A stretch of DNA of 43,773 nt from a virus, in IMG/VR virus record IMGVR_UViG_3300046804_000743, positions 1 to 43,773 of that record. One strand, 5' to 3'. The notes under the pieces are model-generated. The model worked only from the letters and a program-made list of their open reading frames with translations. It was not told where the DNA came from and searched no databases. A program made the translations under genes and the position numbers. Shown here piece by piece: positions 19,401 through 27,272 of this stretch; position 1 is the first letter of the stretch; each line of letters starts with the position of its first letter.

Positions 19401-22400
19401 ATGTATAAGACTAATAACGCATTACGCGATATGGCTAATAAGTGGATAAAGGATAACCCAGATACTTATACTAGTAGCGATAAGAATGTTCGTGCTGTAG
19501 AGGAAGTTTTAGCTAGGGCTTCTGAAGCTGGCCCAATTAAAGCCCCAGCGATACGGGCTGCGTTCAACCGCGTAGCTGCATTGATCCGCAAGTTTATCCG
19601 CGCTATGGGTATTCAGCTTGAATATAGTAACGCTGATATTAGTCAGATTATCAATACACTAAGCGAGGCTCACGCTGGTGTAATTGAGGGCGGTGCAGAA
19701 GGCACTGCATCAGATATAGCAATACGTTACCGCCAAGCTGCTGCGCCTAATGTAAATGCTAGAGAAAGTGCTAACGCATATCAAAAGTTCTTAGCTAGTG
19801 CACTAGATAAACACGGCGAGAACCCGCTTGCTGCAGCTACTCTAAGGGCAGTGTCGAATTTACCTAATCATTTATATAGTGCTTGGACTAAAGCTTCTAC
19901 TATGTATAGCTTAGTTCGTGTATATAAAGATATAGCACCGCGTATCGTCGATTTTGCTGACAGACTGAGTATGATGTCTCGTTCAAAGTTCAATATGTTA
20001 GTGGACTTTGAGAAGAAGTACGCTGGGTTTAAGAAAACACTAGCTAAATATCCGCCGCATATCAAGACTAAGTTTAATGACTTTATTGGTGAGCTGGGTT
20101 TAACTCAAGCTAAGGTATTCTCACGTGAAGAAGATAGCAATGAATACACTGAGAATAGAGAAGTAGAACAGTTTGTTAGATCTGTTCGAGCTAATAATAG
20201 CTACAATTCATTAAGTGCAGAACAGAAGGAACTGTTTGATGTTGCTAGTATATATTACTCATTACCAGAGGATGTACGTAAGGTAGCTAGAGATATGCTG
20301 TCCTACTATCGTATTCTAGGCGACAACGGATTCCGTCATACCATTAATAGAATATTAGCCTCGATAACTGATAGGCAATCTCGTGTTAATTTGCTAGAAC
20401 GAATTAATACAAACCGTTTAGAGTACTACACCCCTTTCCGCCGTAGTGGTAAATATAAACTTAAGTTCACTACACCTGATGGCGAAGAAGTAGTTAAACA
20501 ATTCAAGAGTGAAGCTGAACGATACGCAGCTAAGATTAAATTTAGAGCATTAGGTAATACAAACTTTGTAGAGTCAGTATTGGCTGAGCGTGATCTAGAT
20601 GCTAAGGGTGCGCCGACTGGGCTAGTCAGTGAGATTATTAAATCTATACGTGAATCTAAGAAACTTAGTGAAGAACAACTAAGTAATATGAGCGATGCTC
20701 AGATTGAGGCATACAACCAGCAAACAGAAGAAACTGTAGAAGCTGTGTTTAATGGCTTCTTAGAGTTTATGCCTAATAGAATCAAGAGTGAGGCTAAAGG
20801 GCGTAAGATTACTCGTCGTGATGATGGCACTGTAATACACGGTGTACGAGGTTTCGAGGAAGATGCATTACAGGTATTCCACGAATATGTACCTAACGTA
20901 ATCTATCAGCTTAATAATCTGAATTATGCAACTGACCTAGAAGAAGACTATAACCAGATTGAAAAAGAATTGATGGCAGAAGCCCAGAGAGAAGATGGTA
21001 AGGTAACTGAGAAACAAGTTAGAGATATTATGGCTGATATAGCTGGGCGTATCCGCTTTGCTAAGCATCCTAAATATGCAGCGTGGGTACAACCATTTAC
21101 TACAGCTAACTATTACTGGAGTATTGCCGGTAATATCTCCTCAGCAATTATCAATACCACAGTGCTACCTATGATGGTCTTGCCGTCATTAGCTACTAAG
21201 TATAAGAGCTACTCTAAAGCAACTGCTGCTATGACTACAGCTACTAAAATGTACGGGGCTATGCGTCGTTTAGATAGATCAGAAGGCAGAAATATAGAAC
21301 AATTCAGAAGAGAGATAGCAGATTTAGCTAACGAAGCTGGGGTATCTGTAGATCAATTAGTTGAATTCTATAAATTCTTAGATGACCGATCATCTGCTGG
21401 CGTAGCCGCACTACAAGAAATTCGTATGCAAGAAGCTACAACGGACGCAGAGAAAATCTGGGGTAAAGTAAATACTGGTCTTAGTAAAGTATTCCGTGAG
21501 ACAGAACAGTTCAACCGAGGCGTAACTCATTTAGCCGCATTCTTGATGAAGATGGACTCATTAAGTGGAAGCGAGATGAACGCTGCTGAAAAGTTTGAAG
21601 CATCAGCCCGCGAAGCCTTTATATTCAATGGCGAGATGAACAGTAACGCCACACCAGAAATGGGGGCTAGTATTTTCCAAAGCAACTTAGGTCGCGTGTT
21701 GGGGGTATTCCGGGGCTTTACTCTGAATATGATTATGCAGATAGCTAGGGCATATAAGAATGCCTTTGCGGGCGAGACACCTGAGGTTAAGAGCATAGCT
21801 CGTAAACAGTTATTAGGTATATATGGAGCTGCGTTCTTATTTGCGGGTATAAAGGGTATGCCGGGGTTCGGTGCTGCCGAGTGGTTAGCTGCGCTTCTGC
21901 TAGGCGATGACGATGAGCCATTCGATCTACAACAGGCAATACTAGACTTCTTTGGCGATATAGGACTGAACGGACCGCTTGGTCATTTCTTGAATGTAAA
22001 CATAGCAGACCGTACTGGACTATATGGCGCATTGTGGCGTGATGATCCTAAGCGTTTAGCAGAAGTTGGCTATATTGACTATGCATTTGAAACCGCGTTG
22101 GGGCCAACATATGGTTTAGCTAAGAATTTAGGTAGGGCAAAAGACTACTGGGCAGAGGGCAATTATGAACGTGCGCTTGAAGCGGGACTACCTAGCTTTG
22201 CACGAAATGGATTCAAAGCTGCTAGATTTGCGTTAGACGGGGCTAAGACCCCAGACGGGGCTAAGTTAGTAGATGACCCTAATGCGTACAATATATTGAT
22301 GCAGGTGACTGGGCTTGCTCCACAAGATCTCGCTCTGCAACAGTCACAGAATGCAGTTAAATACGCGATATCAGATAAGATAAGTAACCGTAGAACCGCA

Positions 22401-22646
22401 TTGTTGGCTAACCTATATGTAGCACGTAAAGCTGGGGATACTGAAGCAATCGATGAAGCTTATGAGGCTATTGCCAAATTTAATAAGGCTAATCCAAGTA
22501 AGGGAACTCGCATAGACGGAAAGACTATTAGTTCGTCGTTTAAACAACGCATTACTAGAGAAAAACAAACTGTAGATGGGGTGTATTTACCGAAGTCTCG
22601 TTGGGCTGGTATAGAACCATACATAGCGGATACGGAAGAAGACTAA
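16404..22646 (+). CDS. Giant polyvalent internal virion protein with HEALGH metallopeptidase motif (2080 aa)
   Basis: ATG at 16404 begins VTLPDGTIITDVPEGMTQTQ, a start I recall from other very large phage internal proteins. Next is a membrane-active-looking Gly/Ala segment (about residues 130-155). Three winged-helix-like repeats follow at about 384-450, 598-660 and 673-738. A long charged coiled coil spans about 770-870. A zinc-protease motif HEALGH lies at residues 977-982. Hydrophobic stretches follow about residues 1570-1600 and 1810-1835. HExxH domains of this kind occur in large polyvalent phage proteins that enter the host with DNA. It likely helps genome ejection and may act in the cell or envelope. 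It ends the late operon, tail to tail with the early operon. Confidence 0.72.
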   Translation: MDVTLPDGTIITDVPEGMTQTQLLAKLEANGLDVDKLLTPIDPYQPLQLPEAPKEQAGFLSSFKEEATKPFRLAPELAAYAAKQDKESAEALAKAAESDYASSEFVAPTSLEALGQDWRALKQSLGSSLGAMAAPVGAAIVGGPAAGFGAFTAEYTANNLIRQAQEGLTEEDMSVGKALAAGAGEAVLDIVPFHILGKYVKNVPGVRNLLIGSGDEVASEADNIVKAFKDGTLEVGETTTKYPSTSTLTTRPSFAAEFGKATAGTIAAEVPTEVAQQVLERWQAGLSLDDDDAKHEYIQAAVGAATMAPLFGGVEAGFTTAKETKTVKGEETEKPPTEELKTYTKEELDNIAAQEAKPVTEPTEPKTAPTEPTPAPTTEAKPTVEQIFTDTLTQNKDASRRDISKAVQEVYPDMPRKDIQTSITNIYNTLKSQGKANVVDGKITLTKAPGVKDVNARPTAGETVSATDRGSAEVPVQRGATTRPVFKGATPKRVVPAGQITPTVDEGTTSEQDALAARKAQLAPIVGKLKQAQTTATEAEAKDVEGYYDEQQAAAAKVEQEAQQKLRREQTTAPLKEAKAAADALDAAYEEGTESRKLSAQALNIISNNEDKKSIERELKVVKPDITVPAINRVYDGLLARRLIEPTAKGYAVTGIGKKYIAKIEAVPTDNVDTAALKVIADGGLRKDVTQNLRAINPKISQVEIDNSLERLRNTGLAKLVEGKHVITDEGTKHLFRAAEKSQQARSEAMPWTVPSEEKTSAVESRKERETSTQLASEKSELGALRRRKELTAEEQTRKTELEEKEAKLAAEESARQEAAKKAYLKETKGVVAAEALTEKQREKLVKQREKEEAKAAEKAPEKERELMWFERDERIRRQLAQNEGVITSGPVYERRGTKSEAGVAKDKAQSAVDSTTSGWKNAPKINVVQSAKDLPNQFKDKVSPQTKGFYDPKSGTVHIVGDAHADESDVKATVFHEALGHYGLQKLFGERLDAVLADMYKTNNALRDMANKWIKDNPDTYTSSDKNVRAVEEVLARASEAGPIKAPAIRAAFNRVAALIRKFIRAMGIQLEYSNADISQIINTLSEAHAGVIEGGAEGTASDIAIRYRQAAAPNVNARESANAYQKFLASALDKHGENPLAAATLRAVSNLPNHLYSAWTKASTMYSLVRVYKDIAPRIVDFADRLSMMSRSKFNMLVDFEKKYAGFKKTLAKYPPHIKTKFNDFIGELGLTQAKVFSREEDSNEYTENREVEQFVRSVRANNSYNSLSAEQKELFDVASIYYSLPEDVRKVARDMLSYYRILGDNGFRHTINRILASITDRQSRVNLLERINTNRLEYYTPFRRSGKYKLKFTTPDGEEVVKQFKSEAERYAAKIKFRALGNTNFVESVLAERDLDAKGAPTGLVSEIIKSIRESKKLSEEQLSNMSDAQIEAYNQQTEETVEAVFNGFLEFMPNRIKSEAKGRKITRRDDGTVIHGVRGFEEDALQVFHEYVPNVIYQLNNLNYATDLEEDYNQIEKELMAEAQREDGKVTEKQVRDIMADIAGRIRFAKHPKYAAWVQPFTTANYYWSIAGNISSAIINTTVLPMMVLPSLATKYKSYSKATAAMTTATKMYGAMRRLDRSEGRNIEQFRREIADLANEAGVSVDQLVEFYKFLDDRSSAGVAALQEIRMQEATTDAEKIWGKVNTGLSKVFRETEQFNRGVTHLAAFLMKMDSLSGSEMNAAEKFEASAREAFIFNGEMNSNATPEMGASIFQSNLGRVLGVFRGFTLNMIMQIARAYKNAFAGETPEVKSIARKQLLGIYGAAFLFAGIKGMPGFGAAEWLAALLLGDDDEPFDLQQAILDFFGDIGLNGPLGHFLNVNIADRTGLYGALWRDDPKRLAEVGYIDYAFETALGPTYGLAKNLGRAKDYWAEGNYERALEAGLPSFARNGFKAARFALDGAKTPDGAKLVDDPNAYNILMQVTGLAPQDLALQQSQNAVKYAISDKISNRRTALLANLYVARKAGDTEAIDEAYEAIAKFNKANPSKGTRIDGKTISSSFKQRITREKQTVDGVYLPKSRWAGIEPYIADTEED

Positions 22647-22843
22647 CGGGTACGCCAGACACGTACCCCAATATGTCCATCTTTGATTGTTGTAAAGGAT
22701 TTAACCCGCACTCCAGCTACCTTAGCGCGGGTATCAATAATATATATTAACTCTGCAGGTTTAAGGGTGGGGATAAAGAAACTATCCCCAATCCTCATTG
22801 CCTCAAAAGGTAGTAGCCACTCAGGTTCACTCAGCTTTGTCAT
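22643..22843 (-). CDS. Small hypothetical protein after primase (66 aa)
   Basis: ATG at 22843 lies inside the end of the primase gene, a 17-nt overlap, suggesting translational coupling. The stop (TAG, 22643-22645) overlaps the stop of the convergent 2080-aa gene. The protein starts with an acidic/Trp part (LSEPEWLLPFEAMRIGDSFF) and continues with a basic, Val-rich part ending VRVWRTR. I recall small phage proteins with a similar MRIGDSFFIP phrase and a basic end, possibly nucleic-acid binding. No function is known to me. Confidence 0.7.
   Translation of the reverse strand: MTKLSEPEWLLPFEAMRIGDSFFIPTLKPAELIYIIDTRAKVAGVRVKSFTTIKDGHIGVRVWRTR
22648..22668. other. Stem-loop at the convergent gene junction
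   Basis: GGGTACG (22648-22654) pairs with CGTACCC (22662-22668) around a 7-nt loop. It begins 2 nt after the + strand stop and lies within the 3' end of the convergent - strand gene. Neither side has a U tract, so it is not a classical intrinsic terminator. It could slow polymerase or protect mRNA ends where the late and early transcripts meet. Confidence 0.5.
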
Positions 22844-25652
22844 CGAAGAAATCTTTAGGCAGTTCAGGTATATCTTTAATTACATAACAAGTTACAGGGT
22901 TATTATGTGTACCAGATTTCCAGCCAGTTGTAAGGCGTTTTCTATCTGATCCAATAAGTAATCCTTCCTTCTCCCACTTTTTCTCCGATGTAGCAATACT
23001 GACTTGTAACCCGGGGGCGGATAAAAATTGATGCATAGCTGTCTTAGATATATACATCAGTCCCGTATGTGTATCAATACGTCCTACAATAGCATTGGCT
23101 TTAGGTTCACTAAGTACTTTAGTATCATCAAATATAATAAATCCAGTATGGAATTTATTATAGAACTCCCCTAGCAATGCCCGATAATCCGTATCGTTAA
23201 GATTAAATATCTGCTTACGCATAGCAATCATAGTATTTAAGACTGAGTCATAGATACGTTCTAAATCATAATTAATAATACCAGCCTCGGCTGCAAGTTC
23301 GCCGCCAGCAAAACAACTTGAAACTATATTTTCGTAGAAACGATATTCAGATTTAAACCCATAGTCCTCGCGGAATCTATTAAGCCATTTATCTACGATA
23401 GCTTTTATATATGAATCGCCCTTTGTCAATAGATACTTTACAAACTCAGGGCCAGCGTGACCATAATTTGTTTTGAAAGGTTCAACCATAGCCGCACCAA
23501 TCTCTGGATGCTCAAGTAATAGTCTAGGTTTCTCCATACGGAACTCAATAACACGAGCCATTTCACCATCTGGGTTATTCTTAATAGCTTTTAATTTATC
23601 ATATATAGATTGGTTACTAGTCATACTTGCTATCAAGTTAGCGCCTAGTTCAATCTCACGTTCCGCATTGACGCTAGATTGCATACGGGCTTTGGCTCTA
23701 CCCTGCGAAATCTTATGCACTAGCTTAGACAATGCGAGACTATCTATGTTGGTGATTTCATCAAGCCCGAACAAGATATTCTTAGTAGCTAGATAGCGCC
23801 CAGTCAAAGCATTATCTGTAGCAGAAGAATCTGCAAGACTCGCATAGTACGGGTGTGCAAATACACTAACCCCAGCAAACATAGCCGCCGTTTTACCTAC
23901 ACCGCTATCTGGGCTTGTATAACAAATAGTACCGCCCGGAGTATTAGTGAATCGCATAAGTGGCGACCCAAACCCAGCAAGTAAACCAAATGCGTGTAGC
24001 TCCATACTAGGTTCGTTATAGTACTTAGCCGCTTCCTTCCAAACATCAAAACTTCCTTCTGGTTTGTAATACTTAGATATACCCTTGATATGTGGAGATG
24101 TAACTGCGGTACGTACTTCACCACCTTTACGAATCTCTTCTGCACCCGTAACGAATGCATCGTTAGTTTCTGTCCAGCCCATCTGTTGTCTCATAATGTC
24201 TGCCGCCTTTTGCTTCTGTAAGTAACTATTCCACTTAATTAAATAACTGACTAATAATTTAATATGATTAGGTTCAAATATAACGCTCTTGCCGGGTAAC
24301 AAACTTTTTAGTTTGTCAGTGTTATATGCATAACTAATTGGGAATGCGAATTCTTCCATAGGATCTTTCGGCGATATATATCTCATAATCATACATTCGC
24401 CATCGTTAGGACTTTTCATTCGTTTAACTGGGAAGAAGTCCCCTTCAGTAATCATAATGGGTCTAACTTCTCTGGCTATGCCATCTTCATCTATCTCAGG
24501 TTTAGGTACATACCAAACCCCACCATTCGCCCCACGTACAAAGGGCTTCATAGCAATAGGGAATGGCATTACCTTATCATCGTTATTAGCGACCTCATCA
24601 ATATCTGCTTCAGTTACCTCAGTAACGCCGCCTACCTCTTTAAATCTACGTCCTAAATATATTGGACCAACTTTAGAAAATTGCCCACGTAAAGCACAAC
24701 CTTCGCAGCCTTCTGGGTTTAATTCATTAAACTTATCGCAGCTATATGCCCAACGAGCCTTGAGTGTTTCGTCAGCCTTAGCCTGAGTCTTTTCAGCAGA
24801 ATACTCAGGATGCTTACTAGACATTTTATGAATGCCCTCTGCACCGTCAGTACAACGTATGGCAATAGAAAGCCCCGCTCGCCATAGCGGCTCAGGTACT
24901 TGAGTCTGGTTTAATACGATATCCTTAATCTGTGCGCAGCCCTCGCCTAGTAAACTCTTTCTAACTACATCAGTAAATACGTACTCATAGTTATCTGGAA
25001 GCGGCTCCATATCAGGTTCGATAGAAGCTAATACCTCCGCAATACTTTGTTCTTCACCTAGTAGTTCAACAAACTTACTAAACTTATACTGCCTAAAATT
25101 AGTATCAATAAACTTAGCTTCAAGTGGCGGATTATATTTATAATTAAGTGAATCAGGACAACGTAATATACGTGCTGCATCAGCAGTAACCGCGTTATCA
25201 ATCTTTATATAATCGTTACATAAAGATTTGAATTTAGTAGCATAACGTTTCCACATATCACTAGGCACATCTTCATCAAGAGGCCAATAGGCGTGAATAC
25301 CACTACCACTATCAACACGAATAGGAGGGGGTAAATGGGATAAACTTATAAAATCATCTAGCGCACTTAGTGCATCTTCTTTTGAGCTATATTTCTTAGG
25401 GTGCTTTGCATCCACATCCAGATCAATAAAGAAAGACCGTGCAAATATCGCACTATCCGCTTTACGGCTATGTCCTTTGAAAGAACTTAATGCAACGAAT
25501 ACATTTTGATTAGCCTTATTAGCAGCCTCAATCAAATCAATTAATTCATCTAGTGATTCAGCAAACTTATTAGTTGTATAACTAGAATTGATCGTAGTAA
25601 CACAATATACACCCTGCGTTGGCAATACCTTTTCATAGAAATCTTTTACCAT
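22827..25652 (-). CDS. Primase-helicase: AEP-type primase fused to P-loop helicase-like ATPase (941 aa)
   Basis: The start is placed at ATG 25652. The GTG at 25703 would translate through a terminator hairpin. N-terminal archaeo-eukaryotic-type primase motifs are visible: DLD near residues 77-79, SGSGIHAYW at about 115-123, and ADAARILRCPDSLNYK at about 157-172. A Cys-containing segment (NPEGCEGCALRG) separates it from a P-loop ATPase with SPDSGVGKTA near 578-587 and ILFGLDEI near 625-632. In phages this architecture primes DNA synthesis and unwinds the fork. The partners would be the polymerase at 30511-32361 and the putative SSB. The gene sits behind an attenuator-like hairpin, so its level may be tuned down relative to its neighbours. 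Confidence 0.82.
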   Translation of the reverse strand: MVKDFYEKVLPTQGVYCVTTINSSYTTNKFAESLDELIDLIEAANKANQNVFVALSSFKGHSRKADSAIFARSFFIDLDVDAKHPKKYSSKEDALSALDDFISLSHLPPPIRVDSGSGIHAYWPLDEDVPSDMWKRYATKFKSLCNDYIKIDNAVTADAARILRCPDSLNYKYNPPLEAKFIDTNFRQYKFSKFVELLGEEQSIAEVLASIEPDMEPLPDNYEYVFTDVVRKSLLGEGCAQIKDIVLNQTQVPEPLWRAGLSIAIRCTDGAEGIHKMSSKHPEYSAEKTQAKADETLKARWAYSCDKFNELNPEGCEGCALRGQFSKVGPIYLGRRFKEVGGVTEVTEADIDEVANNDDKVMPFPIAMKPFVRGANGGVWYVPKPEIDEDGIAREVRPIMITEGDFFPVKRMKSPNDGECMIMRYISPKDPMEEFAFPISYAYNTDKLKSLLPGKSVIFEPNHIKLLVSYLIKWNSYLQKQKAADIMRQQMGWTETNDAFVTGAEEIRKGGEVRTAVTSPHIKGISKYYKPEGSFDVWKEAAKYYNEPSMELHAFGLLAGFGSPLMRFTNTPGGTICYTSPDSGVGKTAAMFAGVSVFAHPYYASLADSSATDNALTGRYLATKNILFGLDEITNIDSLALSKLVHKISQGRAKARMQSSVNAEREIELGANLIASMTSNQSIYDKLKAIKNNPDGEMARVIEFRMEKPRLLLEHPEIGAAMVEPFKTNYGHAGPEFVKYLLTKGDSYIKAIVDKWLNRFREDYGFKSEYRFYENIVSSCFAGGELAAEAGIINYDLERIYDSVLNTMIAMRKQIFNLNDTDYRALLGEFYNKFHTGFIIFDDTKVLSEPKANAIVGRIDTHTGLMYISKTAMHQFLSAPGLQVSIATSEKKWEKEGLLIGSDRKRLTTGWKSGTHNNPVTCYVIKDIPELPKDFFDDKAE

Positions 25653-25670
25653 ATCGTTTCTCGCAGAGAT

Positions 25671-25696
25671 AAAAAAGGCGGGGGACAGCCCCCGCC
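25671..25696 (-). terminator. Intrinsic terminator / attenuator before primase
   Basis: On the - strand an 8-bp perfect GC-rich stem (GGCGGGGG / CCCCCGCC) with a 4-nt loop is followed directly by TTTTTT. It lies after the stop of the HTH gene at 25712 and only 18 nt before the primase start at 25652. There is little room for another promoter, so the primase probably depends on read-through. Confidence 0.88.
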
Positions 25697-25711
25697 AACC
25701 CACTTAGCAAA

Positions 25712-26023
25712 CTAAATCTTAGTACCAATCAAGTTCTGAATATAGAACTTCGCATCAATATTCCCCTTTGCAGGAAGAACACCTAGCTTCATATCTTGAG
25801 ATACTAAATCCATAAACACTTCAACTCTACTGCGCTTATCTTCGCTAATACCTTTACCACGAAACCAATGATAGATACTGATACGTGATATCTCCATAGC
25901 CTTAGCTACGTAGGCAGCAGGAAGATTAGCCTCAACACAAAGCCGACCTAACCTTACACCAAGCCGAGTTGCGTCGGCTTGTTGTAGACCCAATAGGAAT
26001 TTTTCACTATAGGGGCGCGGCAT
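25712..26023 (-). CDS. Small helix-turn-helix DNA-binding protein (103 aa)
   Basis: ATG at 26023 overlaps the previous stop as TAATG, so the longer reading frame starting upstream is not used. The segment AYVAKAMEISRISIYHWFRG (about residues 37-56) looks like a helix-turn-helix with a recognition helix. It is preceded by a helical arm and followed by RVEVFMDLV. The rest is basic to neutral. It could be a transcription regulator of the phage or a replication accessory factor. Its place between the putative SSB gene and a terminator, and upstream of the primase, suggests a role in early gene control. The binding target is unknown. Confidence 0.7.
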   Translation of the reverse strand: MPRPYSEKFLLGLQQADATRLGVRLGRLCVEANLPAAYVAKAMEISRISIYHWFRGKGISEDKRSRVEVFMDLVSQDMKLGVLPAKGNIDAKFYIQNLIGTKI

Positions 26024-26856
26024 TATTTTGAAGCCCATTCATCAAGAACATTAGCAACATCTACTGGCGCAGTAGGCGCAGCCTTCTTAGTCTCGCGAAC
26101 CTTCGGTGCTGGCGCGGCTTCTGCTACTTCAACTTCATCAGTCTGGAATACAGATAATTTAACTGCATTTTCAGCAGCAGTAGACTTAGCTTGTTTAGCT
26201 AGAACCTCAACGTCATCGGCATTAACGCCAGCAGCCGGAGAGAACAATACGCGAGGCACTGGAGACTTAGTATCGAACTGCATCTTAGTTACGACACGAC
26301 CTGCACTGATGTTGTGATTAGCCAACATCTTCACATATTCGCGGAAAGGCCACTTACCGTTTTCTTCCTTACCAAATACAGATGTAGGAGGCAGAACTAA
26401 CTGCATCACATCACCATTAGGATCATTAGGTAGTACAACAGCAGTACGCCACGATAGGCGACAAGCTGAACCTGACCCGCCCATACCAGAACCCTTTACA
26501 CTGAACTGACAAGATTCACACTTACTAGCTTGTGGATTCTTAACCTCAGCATCAGGTGTCTTAGAATCAGTAGACCAACATACTGGGCTAATCTTCTCAC
26601 CTTCTTTGTACGCACCAGTGTAGTAAGTGCGTGATGGGTTATGTGCCATCTTTACAAAGATCACGTTCATATGGCGATCTTCAATAGCACCAATCTCTTT
26701 ACCACCAGAGATCTTGCGGAATACACCGCCTTTAATAGAGATACGTTTACTACCACCACCAGCGGCTGCACCAGCAATAGCGCGGGTATCTTCATCGACC
26801 CCACCTTGAATGCCAGCAAGACTGCTTTGGATACTCTTAATCAAATCGGTACTCAT
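26023..26856 (-). CDS. Putative single-stranded DNA-binding protein (277 aa)
   Basis: ATG at 26856 has AGGAG 8 nt upstream. The protein has a Gly/Ser-rich N-terminal region, then a core that looks like an OB-fold SSB of phage type (FRKISGGKEIGAIEDRHMNV, then MAHNPSRTYYTGAYKEGEK). Cys residues spaced as CWSTDS, CESCQF and CRLSW could bind zinc, as in T4 gp32. A Pro/Ala/Val-rich linker leads to an acidic C-terminal region ending DVANVLDEWASK, typical of protein-contacting SSB tails. It lies in the replication operon next to the helicase and primase. The SSB assignment is from pattern and context, not from a search. Confidence 0.6.
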   Translation of the reverse strand: MSTDLIKSIQSSLAGIQGGVDEDTRAIAGAAAGGGSKRISIKGGVFRKISGGKEIGAIEDRHMNVIFVKMAHNPSRTYYTGAYKEGEKISPVCWSTDSKTPDAEVKNPQASKCESCQFSVKGSGMGGSGSACRLSWRTAVVLPNDPNGDVMQLVLPPTSVFGKEENGKWPFREYVKMLANHNISAGRVVTKMQFDTKSPVPRVLFSPAAGVNADDVEVLAKQAKSTAAENAVKLSVFQTDEVEVAEAAPAPKVRETKKAAPTAPVDVANVLDEWASK

Positions 26857-26870
26857 ACTAAACTCCTAAC

Positions 26871-27272
26871 TTAATTGTTAACTTTACGAACTGTTATGCC
26901 AAATTCTCTCATCACGTTTACACCCGGTGGCAATCCGTGGTCTTCGTGTTCGGACATAAACTGTTTGAAATTACCCTGATGGATACGTTTCTCAAACAAA
27001 TCTACAGCCTCATTATCTAATACAAACTGTTTAAACCCCTCCCAATCCTCACAATAGAAACGTTCAGTCAGCTTACGCATAACTGTACCATTGCGCGTCT
27101 TGATACTATCTGCATTGATTGTATTGCAGACATCAAGAAGCTGTGCTTCTAACTTAGATAGCTCGTCTTTTAGCTTAGCATCTTCTGCCTCATACTCACG
27201 CTGTATACGTGCGCGGTTATCTCGTACGGTGAGATAATCATTAACCAAAGATTCAGTATCTACATTACTCAT
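26871..27272 (-). CDS. Coiled-coil phage protein of unknown function (133 aa)
   Basis: The start at 27272 (MSNVDTES) is preferred because GAGG lies about 9 nt upstream; ATG at 27281 would have no spacing. It overlaps the helicase stop by a few bases. Residues 10-50 form a charged coiled coil (REYEAEDAKLKDELSKLEAQ). Next comes a part with DSIKTRNGTVMRKL and DWEGFKQFVL, and an end with LPPGVNVMREFGITVRKV. I recall this layout from a common phage protein found beside helicases and SSBs, but its function is not known to me. A role in recombination or replication is plausible from its operon. Confidence 0.72.
   Translation of the reverse strand: MSNVDTESLVNDYLTVRDNRARIQREYEAEDAKLKDELSKLEAQLLDVCNTINADSIKTRNGTVMRKLTERFYCEDWEGFKQFVLDNEAVDLFEKRIHQGNFKQFMSEHEDHGLPPGVNVMREFGITVRKVNN

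Noticed and set aside
25653-25703. GTG at 25703 as the primase start
   Set aside because: The extra residues would be encoded by a perfect terminator hairpin and U tract; ATG at 25652 gives a normal protein start.
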